This document shows positions 57,938 through 64,000 of a stretch of DNA of 64,000 nucleotides, piece by piece. The stretch is from Kingella denitrificans ATCC 33394. GTDB taxonomy: Bacteria > Pseudomonadota > Gammaproteobacteria > Burkholderiales > Neisseriaceae. The stretch covers positions 76,162 through 140,161 of the forward strand of contig NZ_GL870929.1 of NCBI RefSeq assembly GCF_000190695.1, in the 5' to 3' direction. A program made the position numbers and the translations under genes. Numbering within the stretch: the first letter of the stretch is position 1; each line of letters opens with the position of its first letter. The notes beneath the pieces were generated by a model. The model was not told where the DNA came from, ran no database searches, and was given only the letters and a program-made list of their open reading frames with translations.

Positions 57938-59455
57938 ATGAAAACCCTACCTATCACACCGACTCAGGATTTTATTTTCGACCGCGAGCTGATTGCCAGC
58001 CTGCCTGCCAACGGCCCGCGTTACACATCCTACCCCACGGCCGACCGTTTTCACGACGGCTTCCGCCAAACCGAATATATCCAGGTTCTGGACAACACGC
58101 TGAACGGCAACGAAAAAGCCGTGTCGCTGTATGTGCACATCCCGTTTTGCAACGTGATTTGCTATTACTGCGGCTGCAACAAAGTCATCACCAAAGACAC
58201 CCGAAAAGCCGATGAATATTTGACTTATCTGGAAAAGGAAATGGCGTTGTTGAAACCGCACCTGCACGGCAGGCACAAATTGGCGCAGCTTCATTTCGGC
58301 GGCGGCACGCCCACGTTCCTGAGCGATGAGCAGCTGGAACGCGTGTTCCGCATGATTGGCGAACATTTCGAGCTGATGCCGGATGGCGAATATTCCATTG
58401 AAATTGACCCGCGTAAAGTGAGCCGTGAAAGCGTGTTCAAACTGGCGAAGCTGGGCTTTAACCGCATGAGCGTGGGTATTCAGGATTTCGACCCGAAAGT
58501 GCAGGCTGCCGTGAACCGCATCCAAACGGTGGAGGAAACGCAAAATGTGATTGAAGCAGCGCGTGATGCGGGTTTCAAATCCATCAGCGTGGATTTGATT
58601 TACGGCCTGCCGCACCAGTCGGTGGAAAGCATCAAGCCGACGCTGGACACGGTGTTGAACGCGCTGAATCCCGACCGCATCGCGCTGTATCATTACGCGC
58701 ATTTGCCGCACATTTTCAAGCCGCAGCGCCGTATCGACACCAATGCCGTGCCGTCCAGCGAAGAGAAGCTGGACATTTTGCAATACGCGGTGCAGCTGCT
58801 GAATGAAAAGGGCTATGTGTTCATCGGCATGGACCATTTTGCCAAACCGGAAGACGAATTGTCGGTGGCGCTGAAAGAAGGCAGGCTGCAACGCAATTTC
58901 CAAGGCTATTCCACCCATGCGGACTGCGATTTGATTGCCATCGGCGTGTCCAGCATTGGCAAAGTGGCCAATACATACAGCCAAAACCAGCGCAATCTGG
59001 ACGATTATTATGCCGATTTGGACGCGGGCAGGCTGCCGGTGATGCGCGGCATTGTGTTAAGCGAAGACGATATCCTGCGCCGCGAAATCATTCAGGATTT
59101 GATGTGCCGCTTTGCGGTGGATTTCGACGATTACCGCGACCGCCTGCCCGCGGGTGCGGCAAAGCAGAATTCAGCGGAATTGGCGCATATTCAGAAAATG
59201 GCGGAATTGGGCATTATCAGCGGCGAGTTGCTGCGCCGTTGCGAGGAAACGCAGGGCGGTTCGCCGATTGCGAATTATTTTGCGGAAGAAATCAAGGATA
59301 TGTGGCGTTTGGCGGAATCCGGCCTGGTGGCGATTACGGACGACGGCATCCGCGTCACGCCGAAAGGGCGGTTTTTAATCCGCAACATCGCCATGGTGTT
59401 TGACGACTATCTGCGGCACAAGGAAACCCGCGCGCAGTATTCGCAAACCGTGTAA
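57938..59455 (+). CDS. hemN: Oxygen-independent coproporphyrinogen III oxidase HemN
   Basis: HemN is a radical-SAM enzyme that decarboxylates coproporphyrinogen III to protoporphyrinogen IX without oxygen in haem synthesis. The 505-residue protein has SLPANGPRYTSYPTADRF near residue 21, the cluster motif HIPFCNVICYYCGCNK near 67, LHFGGGTPTFLSDEQL near 115, SVGIQDFDPKVQ near 180 and IGMDHFAKPEDEL near 290. A DUS variant encodes KVQAAVN. No strong SD is present. It is divergent from fnr, its usual regulator. Confidence 0.96.
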   Translation: MKTLPITPTQDFIFDRELIASLPANGPRYTSYPTADRFHDGFRQTEYIQVLDNTLNGNEKAVSLYVHIPFCNVICYYCGCNKVITKDTRKADEYLTYLEKEMALLKPHLHGRHKLAQLHFGGGTPTFLSDEQLERVFRMIGEHFELMPDGEYSIEIDPRKVSRESVFKLAKLGFNRMSVGIQDFDPKVQAAVNRIQTVEETQNVIEAARDAGFKSISVDLIYGLPHQSVESIKPTLDTVLNALNPDRIALYHYAHLPHIFKPQRRIDTNAVPSSEEKLDILQYAVQLLNEKGYVFIGMDHFAKPEDELSVALKEGRLQRNFQGYSTHADCDLIAIGVSSIGKVANTYSQNQRNLDDYYADLDAGRLPVMRGIVLSEDDILRREIIQDLMCRFAVDFDDYRDRLPAGAAKQNSAELAHIQKMAELGIISGELLRRCEETQGGSPIANYFAEEIKDMWRLAESGLVAITDDGIRVTPKGRFLIRNIAMVFDDYLRHKETRAQYSQTV

Positions 59456-59487
59456 GGGTGTACAATACGCGGCAAACGCGGTGGAAC

Positions 59488-59519
59488 AAAAAAGCAGCCT
59501 GCACTTGAAATGCAGGCTG
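59488..59519 (+). repeat. Imperfect inverted DUS pair after hemN
   Basis: AAAAAAGCAGCCTGCAC is followed closely by TGCAGGCTGA, so the second copy is truncated. A short hairpin is possible but there is no T tract. Confidence 0.45.
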
Positions 59520-59572
59520 ACCGCCCTTATCTGCCACACTGTCTTAACGTTTTCCCCTGCAAGGAGCATATT

Positions 59573-59911
59573 ATGTCTGACGAATCTCCCATTATTTTCA
59601 CCGATTCCTGCTGCGCCAAAGTGGCGGATTTGATTGCCGAAGAAAACAATCCCGATTTGATGCTGCGCGTGTTTGTGAACGGCGGCGGCTGTTCGGGTTT
59701 CCAATACGGCTTCACTTTTGACGAAATCAAAAACGACGACGATTTCCAAATCGAAAAAAACGGTTTGACCTTCCTGGTCGATCCGATGAGCTATCAATAT
59801 TTAGTCGGTGCGGAAATCGACTACACCGAAAGTTTGCAAGGCTCGCAATTCGTGATTCGCAATCCGAATGCGGAAACCACCTGCGGTTGCGGTTCTTCCT
59901 TCTCGGTTTAA
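59573..59911 (+). CDS. erpA: Iron-sulfur cluster insertion protein ErpA
   Basis: ErpA is an A-type carrier that delivers Fe-S clusters to targets such as IspG and IspH. The 112-residue protein has the three conserved Cys of the family, in FVNGGGCSGFQYGF near residue 37 and the C-terminal TTCGCGSSFSV near 103. AAGGAGCATATT immediately before ATG sets the start at 59573. It ends at a DUS hairpin and lies between hemN and the cdsA-like gene. ErpA and IscA-type proteins are hard to tell apart; the ISPIIFTDS-like start and GFTFDEI favour ErpA. Confidence 0.92.
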   Translation: MSDESPIIFTDSCCAKVADLIAEENNPDLMLRVFVNGGGCSGFQYGFTFDEIKNDDDFQIEKNGLTFLVDPMSYQYLVGAEIDYTESLQGSQFVIRNPNAETTCGCGSSFSV

Positions 59912-59931
59912 AATTGATATTTTGGCAATTC

Positions 59932-59976
59932 AAAAGCAGCCTGCACTTCGGAAAAGAATGTGCAGGCTGCTTTTTT
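59932..59976. terminator. Inverted DUS pair between convergent genes
   Basis: AAAAGCAGCCTGCACTTC pairs with an inverted DUS ending in TTTTTT, between erpA and the converging cdsA-like gene. Confidence 0.75.
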
Positions 59977-59994
59977 ATCCGTTAAAACAGAGCA

Positions 59995-60948
59995 TTATTG
60001 CGTCCAATAATAACGCACGATATGGAAGAAAATGGGTGCGGCAAAGCAGATGCTGTCCACGCGGTCGAGCATGCCGCCGTGTCCGCGAATCAGCCGCGAC
60101 CATGTTTGAATGCCGAAGCTGCGCTTAATCGCCGCCATCACCATATTGCCGCAGAAGCCCAACGTGCACAGCAGCGCGCCGATGGCCGTGCCCTGCCATA
60201 CGGAAAACGGCGTGATGAACGACAATGCAGCCGCCAGAGCCACCGACAAAATCCATGCCACGATAACGCTGCGCAGCGATTTGTGCGTGAACCAATCCGG
60301 GAAAATGCTCCTGCCGCCCAAAATACGGCCGCAGAGATATTGCAGCACATCATGCACCTGCACCACGGCAATCATGAAAATCAGCAGCAGGATATTGCGG
60401 TCCTCAAAGCCGGGAATGGACAGCATGAGCAGGGCAGGGACGTGCGACAGGCTGAAAATGCTCAGCATCGCGCCCCATTGGATTTTGGCGGCGCGCTCAA
60501 TGAAATTGCCCGTGTCGCCCGAAAGGCTGGCAATGATGGGCAGCCCCAGAAACGCATAAACGGGAATCAGCGCGGAAAACATGCCGTACCAGTCGGTCAG
60601 CACGAAATAATATTGCAGAGGCAGCAGGATATAGAAACACGCGGCGATGACATTGTGGTCGCTGCGGCGGCGGTAGGCCAGCGTCATAAATTCGCGCAAT
60701 GCGGCAAACGAAACGGCAAAAAACAGCAGCGTTGCGCCGATTTCGCCAAACCAAAATGCCAAGAGCAGCACGATGGTCATGACCCACCAAGAGGAAATCC
60801 GCGTTTGGAATTCGCGCACGGCGGCATTCGGCTGCATTTCATAGCGGCGGGCAATAAAATGGGTCAGCAGGCTGATGACGGTCAGGCCCGCAAAAATGCT
60901 GATAAAGACAAAACCAGCCTGCACAGGCAGATGATGGAGCGTATTCAT
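59995..60948 (-). CDS. CdsA-family phosphatidate cytidylyltransferase-like membrane protein
   Basis: The 317-residue protein has about eight membrane helices and the CTP-transferase signature near its C-terminus as SRLIRGHGGMLDRVDSICF (near residue 285), with acidic residues for metal binding. It should make CDP-diacylglycerol or a related product from phosphatidate. The long N-terminal part and HDVLQYLCGRILGG resemble the YnbB branch rather than the main CdsA. It starts 9 bp after a PlsC-like acyltransferase gene, a pair seen in several proteobacteria. It may be a second CDP-lipid enzyme beside a canonical cdsA elsewhere. Confidence 0.85.
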   Translation of the reverse strand: MNTLHHLPVQAGFVFISIFAGLTVISLLTHFIARRYEMQPNAAVREFQTRISSWWVMTIVLLLAFWFGEIGATLLFFAVSFAALREFMTLAYRRRSDHNVIAACFYILLPLQYYFVLTDWYGMFSALIPVYAFLGLPIIASLSGDTGNFIERAAKIQWGAMLSIFSLSHVPALLMLSIPGFEDRNILLLIFMIAVVQVHDVLQYLCGRILGGRSIFPDWFTHKSLRSVIVAWILSVALAAALSFITPFSVWQGTAIGALLCTLGFCGNMVMAAIKRSFGIQTWSRLIRGHGGMLDRVDSICFAAPIFFHIVRYYWTQ

Positions 60949-60957
60949 GCCGTTCCT

Positions 60958-61635
60958 TTACGATGAATGGTGGTTGGGGGCGGGCAGGCGTTTGCCTTCA
61001 GGGGCTAGGGCCAGCATCGCGTCGCGGGCGCGTTGCAGGAAATCGTCTTTGCTTTCGCCGGGGAAAAGCTGGATTTCTTTGCCGATGTTCACTTCGCAGA
61101 TAATCGGCACGGGGATGAGCTTGCCTTTGGGCAGCACGCGGTTGATGTTGTCAATCCAGATGGGGACGAACTGCACGTCGGGATTTTCGCGCGCCAGATG
61201 GTAGATGCCGCTTTTAAACGGCAGCAGCGTCACGTCATCGTCCATATTACGCGTGCCTTCGGGGAAAATAATCAGCGACGAGCCTTCTTGCAGCGCGGCG
61301 GACATTTGCTGCGTGATGGCTTTTGGGTCGTTGCCGTTGCGCATAATCAACAAGCCGTTGAATACATTGTTGATGATGAAACGTCTGAATTTGCCTTTGA
61401 GCCAATAGTCCGCACCGGCCACCGGCCGCGCCAGCTTGCGCCATTTTTTCGGCAGGGAAATCCACACCATGACAAAGTCGCCGTGGCTGGCGTGGTTGGC
61501 AAAATAGACCTTTTTTTCGGGGGAAAACGAGATGTCGCCTTCGAATTTGGGGCGCACGCCGGTGATGAACGAGACGAAGAAATACAGAACTTGGTCAATC
61601 AGCCAAGCCAGTAAACGCGATAAAAAACGGGGCAT
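60958..61635 (-). CDS. PlsC-like lysophosphatidate acyltransferase
   Basis: The 225-residue protein has the acyltransferase motifs NHASHGDF near residue 47 (HX4D) and IIFPEGTRN near 127, plus PFKSGIYHLA and a VPIWI strand, and one hydrophobic N-terminal segment (LLAWLIDQVLYFFVSFI). It should acylate the 2-position of lysophosphatidate or a related glycerolipid at the inner membrane. It is directly upstream of the cdsA-like gene (9-bp gap), so product and substrate would be passed in order. The exact acceptor is not known. Confidence 0.85.
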   Translation of the reverse strand: MPRFLSRLLAWLIDQVLYFFVSFITGVRPKFEGDISFSPEKKVYFANHASHGDFVMVWISLPKKWRKLARPVAGADYWLKGKFRRFIINNVFNGLLIMRNGNDPKAITQQMSAALQEGSSLIIFPEGTRNMDDDVTLLPFKSGIYHLARENPDVQFVPIWIDNINRVLPKGKLIPVPIICEVNIGKEIQLFPGESKDDFLQRARDAMLALAPEGKRLPAPNHHSS

Positions 61636-61852
61636 AACCGGCTTTCTATGTAATTAATGGTTAAGGGTTGGTGAAATTGTAGCGGAAAAAAGCGCAGGCT
61701 GCTTGGATTTGGTGTTTTTGGCGGCAGTAGTAGGGTTTGCAGGCAGCCTGCACATGGGAAAATGGTTGGGGCAATGCAGATTTTTAGCCAAAATATACAC
61801 AATATTCAAAATTTGTTTTATTTGAAAACAGCATCTTACATTTATTTTTAAA

Positions 61853-61898
61853 AATAATAACAGTTATCATTTGCAATATTTACCAATATCCGTATAAT
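61853..61898 (+). promoter_or_regulatory. Fur-box-like operator and sigma-70 promoter
   Basis: TTGCAA (61871-61876) and TATAAT (61893-61898) are 16 bp apart. The 19 bp at 61853-61871, containing ATAACAGTTAT, match the Fur consensus at 12 of 19 positions and touch the -35 element, the position for iron-dependent repression. Confidence 0.6.
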
Positions 61899-61904
61899 AC
61901 GACT

Positions 61905-62018
61905 CACCAACTGCATGACAGCTTGTTTCACACTGTAAACGAAATGTTGTGTAGCTTATTTTGGTAGTGGTTTGTGTTCCTTTTGCGCCCTTGTTGTGAA
62001 AACAAGGGCGATTTTTTT
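61905..62018 (+). ncRNA. Putative Fur-controlled small RNA 1
   Basis: From the predicted start near 61905 the transcript runs about 113 nt to an excellent intrinsic terminator: CGCCCTTGTT (61986-61995) pairs perfectly with AACAAGGGCG (62001-62010), followed by AT7. No open reading frame with an SD lies within. A U-rich stretch (TTATTTTGG) suits Hfq or ProQ-type binding. The layout, a Fur box on the -35 plus a short non-coding unit, is that of RyhB/NrrF iron-sparing RNAs. The RNA would run toward the 3' end of yggS. Function is inferred from architecture only. Confidence 0.55.
61986..62018 (+). terminator. Intrinsic terminator of putative sRNA 1
   Basis: A perfect 10-bp stem, 5-nt loop GTGAA and seven T. 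Unlike most terminators in this window it contains no DUS. Confidence 0.85.
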
Positions 62019-62060
62019 GCGGCGGCAACAGTGCAGGCTGCTTTTGCAGCGTTTGTGCGA

Positions 62061-62753
62061 CTATTTCGGATAATGGCGCCGACCGAACAAAGCTGTGCCG
62101 ATACGCACCATGGTCGCTCCGCAGGCAATGGCGCATTCCAAATCACCGCTCATGCCCATCGACAACGTATCGGCGTGCGGCGCGATGGTTTGCAGGCGGG
62201 CAAGGTGTTGCCGCATGGCGGTAAACTGTTGCCGCAGCACGGTTTCATCGGCATCGGCTTGGGCAACGCACATCAGGCCGCGCAGTTTTAAACGCGGCAG
62301 ACCGGCCACTTCCCGCGCCAAATCGTCCAGCGCTTCGGCGGCAATGCCGTGCTTGTTGGCATCTTGCGCGATGTTGATTTCAATGCACACCTGCAAGGGC
62401 GGCAGGTGTTCGGGGCGCTGGTTGTTCAGGCGGCGCGCGAGTTTTACGTTGTCCAGCGTGTGCAGCCAGTGCGCGCGTTCGGCAACGTAACGGCTTTTGT
62501 TCGACTGAACCTGCCCGATGATGTGCCAGCAAATATCGGGGCAGTCGGCCAGCTGTTCGGTTTTCTGCCACCATTCCTGGATGTAGTTTTCGCCAAAATC
62601 GCGCTGCCCCAAGCCGTAAAGTTCGCGGATATCGTCGGCGGGGAAGGTTTTGCTGACGGCAATCAGCTGCAGGCTGCCCGGGTCGCGGCGGGCATTCAAA
62701 GCAGCCTGCACAATGCGTTGGCGGACTTCTGTATAGGCCGGCAAAAGGCTCAT
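62061..62753 (-). CDS. PLP homeostasis protein YggS (PLPBP)
   Basis: YggS-family proteins bind pyridoxal phosphate and keep B6 and amino-acid pools balanced. The 230-residue alanine-racemase-like barrel has the PLP Lys in LIAVSKTFPADDI near residue 35, FGENYIQEWWQK near 54, WHIIGQVQSNKSRYV near 77, VCIEINIAQDANKHG near 115 and SMGMSGDLECAIACGATMVRIGTALFG near 200 (in two parts). GGAG six bases before the ATG at 62753 sets the start. A DUS is read in frame as VQAALNAR. It is flanked on both sides by Fur-box promoter units. Confidence 0.94.
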   Translation of the reverse strand: MSLLPAYTEVRQRIVQAALNARRDPGSLQLIAVSKTFPADDIRELYGLGQRDFGENYIQEWWQKTEQLADCPDICWHIIGQVQSNKSRYVAERAHWLHTLDNVKLARRLNNQRPEHLPPLQVCIEINIAQDANKHGIAAEALDDLAREVAGLPRLKLRGLMCVAQADADETVLRQQFTAMRQHLARLQTIAPHADTLSMGMSGDLECAIACGATMVRIGTALFGRRHYPK

Positions 62754-62794
62754 GGTGTTCTCCATCATAACGGGCAATGTGTTTATTGTACCGT

Positions 62795-62903
62795 AAACAC
62801 GCCGCCCCCATGCGGAAACTGCACAGGGGCGGCGTGTTTGGTTTTGAGTATTTGCAAGAAAGGAAGGTTTTATGCGATAGGCGGTACTCCGTGTCAGGCA
62901 ATG
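62795..62903 (-). ncRNA. Putative Fur-controlled small RNA 2 or yggS leader
   Basis: On the minus strand a transcript starting near 62903 would contain no ORF. It carries a C/U-rich segment (CCTTCCTTTCTTGC) complementary to Shine-Dalgarno sequences and end in a 14-bp perfect hairpin (AAACACGCCGCCCC / GGGGCGGCGTGTTT, 62795-62839). The U tract after the hairpin is weak, so some transcription may continue into yggS about 40 bp downstream. It could be a trans-acting sRNA, a yggS leader with attenuation, or both. Confidence 0.5.
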
Positions 62904-62908
62904 ACGTT

Positions 62909-62940
62909 ATTATACACAAATAAAAACGATTATCAATACT
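62909..62940 (-). promoter_or_regulatory. Fur-box-like operator and promoter upstream of yggS
   Basis: On the minus strand TTGATA (62931-62936) and TATAAT (62909-62914) are 16 bp apart. The 19 bp at 62922-62940, containing TGATAATC, match the Fur consensus at 13 of 19 positions and cover the -35 element. Confidence 0.6.
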
Positions 62941-63051
62941 TATTTTAAAATAAATGCGAATCTGTGCAACGGTTCATCAGGCGGGCGAATTTAACGTATA
63001 ATTCGCCGATTCGTTAACCAAACCATTTGCAGGCAGCCTGCACTTTACAAC

Positions 63052-64000
63052 ATGCACACCATATTCGAAACCGTTTCCCAAGATTTACTTCACGCCAACG
63101 GCCTTTCTGCCGAAGAATTGGCCAAACCGCTGGCGCTCATCGGCACGCATCACGTGGATTATGCCGATATTTATTGCCAGCGGACGGCGTATGAAAGCTG
63201 GCATTTGGACGAAGGCATGGTGAAATCGGGCAGTTTCCAGATTGATCAAGGTGTCGGCGTGCGCGCGGTGTCGGGTGAAAAGACTGCTCTGGCCTATGCC
63301 GACAGTCTGACCGCCGATGCGGTGTTGCAGGCGGCGCAGGCGGTGAAAGTGATTGGCGCGGCGGGCAACCACACGCCCGTGCGCGTGCCCGTGCCCACGT
63401 TCGGCAAAACGGTTTATGCAGGCTGCAATCCGATTGCCACGCTGCCTTCGCCTGACAAGGTGGCGCTGCTACAAAAAGTGGAGCAGCTGGCCAAAGCCGC
63501 CGACCCGCGCATCGTGCAGGTGATGGCGGGGCTTACCTGCGAGCACGATATGGTGTATATCGCCCGCATGGACGGCCGGCACGCCGCGGATATCCGACCG
63601 TTGGTGCGGGTCAGCATCACCGTGATTGCCAAACAGGGCGAACGGCGCGAACAGGGCAGCTCGGGCGGCGGCGGCCGTTTCGATTTGGGCTATTTCACCG
63701 AAGCCAAATTGCAGGAATATGTGAACCACGCGGTGCAGCAGGCGCTGACCAATTTGGAAGCGCGGCCTGCACCTGCCGGTGCGATGAAAGTCGTGCTGGG
63801 CAGCGGCTGGCCGGGCGTGCTGCTGCACGAAGCGGTGGGGCACGGCTTGGAGGGCGATTTCAACCGCAAGCAGACCAGCGTGTTTTCCGGCAGAATCGGC
63901 GAGCGCGTGGCGGCCAAAGGCGTGACCGTGATTGACCAGGGCAATATCCCCAACCGGCGCGGCAGCCTGAATATCGACGACGAAGGCAACCCGACCGGCC
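63052..64000 (+). CDS. tldD: Metalloprotease TldD, 5' part (runs off the window)
   Basis: TldD with TldE forms a zinc protease that degrades unfolded peptides and matures modified peptides. The visible 316 codons start MHTIFETVSQDLL and include HVDYADIYCQRTAYESWHLDEG near residue 34, SGGGGRFDLGYF near 205 and the zinc-binding HEAVGHGLEGDFNRKQ near 263, all typical. The gene is cut by the window end. No SD precedes ATG; a DUS ends eight bases upstream, and TATAAT lies at 62997-63002. Confidence 0.95.
   Translation, partial: MHTIFETVSQDLLHANGLSAEELAKPLALIGTHHVDYADIYCQRTAYESWHLDEGMVKSGSFQIDQGVGVRAVSGEKTALAYADSLTADAVLQAAQAVKVIGAAGNHTPVRVPVPTFGKTVYAGCNPIATLPSPDKVALLQKVEQLAKAADPRIVQVMAGLTCEHDMVYIARMDGRHAADIRPLVRVSITVIAKQGERREQGSSGGGGRFDLGYFTEAKLQEYVNHAVQQALTNLEARPAPAGAMKVVLGSGWPGVLLHEAVGHGLEGDFNRKQTSVFSGRIGERVAAKGVTVIDQGNIPNRRGSLNIDDEGNPTG

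Larger units (their letters stand above)
61636..62060. other. Intergenic region with a Fur-box promoter unit
   Basis: No protein gene is supported. The left third has two DUS-like sequences (near 61688 and 61740). Then comes a very AT-rich stretch, a Fur-box-like site, a promoter and a terminator-ended transcript described separately. The right end has one DUS next to the yggS stop. Confidence 0.7.

Noticed and set aside
3555..59976. Repeated inverted DUS units as a CRISPR or REP-type array
   Set aside because: The units are scattered at gene ends with irregular spacing and match the known king3 DUS; there is no array, leader or cas gene.
61895..61907. TAATACGACTCAC, a 13-base match to the T7 phage promoter
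   Set aside because: It is the overlap of an ordinary TATAAT box with following bases and departs from the T7 consensus at the next positions; no phage polymerase or phage genes are near. It is taken as chance.

Overview
The window is chromosomal DNA of a Neisseriaceae bacterium, most like Kingella (a K. oralis-type lineage). Two things support this. Gene content and order are neisserial: pilMNOPQ-aroK-aroB, folC-SPOR-cvpA-purF, fnr divergent from hemN, moxR-DUF58. The 12-mer AAGCAGCCTGCA and its complement occur roughly 70 times by eye; this is the DNA uptake sequence (DUS) dialect called AA-king3DUS. Many DUS lie as inverted pairs at gene ends and form terminator hairpins; others lie inside genes or directly before start codons. 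Five ~105-bp Correia-like miniature elements (CREE/NEMIS type, TATAGTGGATTAAAA ends) are scattered through the window. There are no rRNA genes, CRISPR arrays, prophages or complete insertion sequences.

Layout. 0-3.2 kb: a small lipoprotein, a Correia-like element, and a proBA pair whose proteins look streptococcal rather than neisserial. 3.6-7.4 kb: tpx, dapE, a Csp-type copper-storage protein with an ScsD-like thioredoxin, and a DUF4189-like secreted protein. 7.6-15.3 kb: penicillin-binding protein 1A divergent from pilMNOPQ (type IV pilus assembly and secretin). 15.3-21.2 kb: aroK-aroB, proQ, kdsA, dusC, deoD, ispE. 21.2-21.4 kb: two identical tRNA-Gln genes. 21.5-26.1 kb: ftsH, rlmE, tsaE-amiC. 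26.1-31.9 kb: rsmG-parA, two small secreted proteins, luxS-mtnN, typA. 31.9-37.7 kb: an AT3-SGNH O-acyltransferase, a DUF2726 protein, an EamA transporter with bioB, and rnc. 37.7-47.1 kb: rluD, a P-loop kinase, moxR-DUF58, and parC-pilS-pilR. 47.2-57 kb: a Tat-exported lytic transglycosylase, serC, tatD, rhlE, folC-SPOR-cvpA-purF, plsY. 57-64 kb: fnr/hemN, erpA, a plsC-like/cdsA-like pair, the PLP homeostasis protein YggS flanked by two Fur-box promoter units that look like small RNA genes, and the start of tldD.

How the genes work together. Pilus genes appear twice (the assembly operon and the PilS/PilR regulators), which fits a naturally competent, pilus-bearing oral or mucosal bacterium. 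Envelope work is well represented (mrcA, amiC, lytic transglycosylase, dapE, kdsA, plsY, plsC/cdsA). Oxygen and iron control is visible in fnr, hemN, erpA and the Fur-box units near yggS. The most interesting points are the two putative Fur-controlled small RNAs flanking yggS, the streptococcal-type proBA, the Correia-like element that abuts rnc with paired base changes in its two ends, the Correia-like end that supplies the C-terminus and stop codon of a kinase gene, and the hairpin that contains the aroK start.
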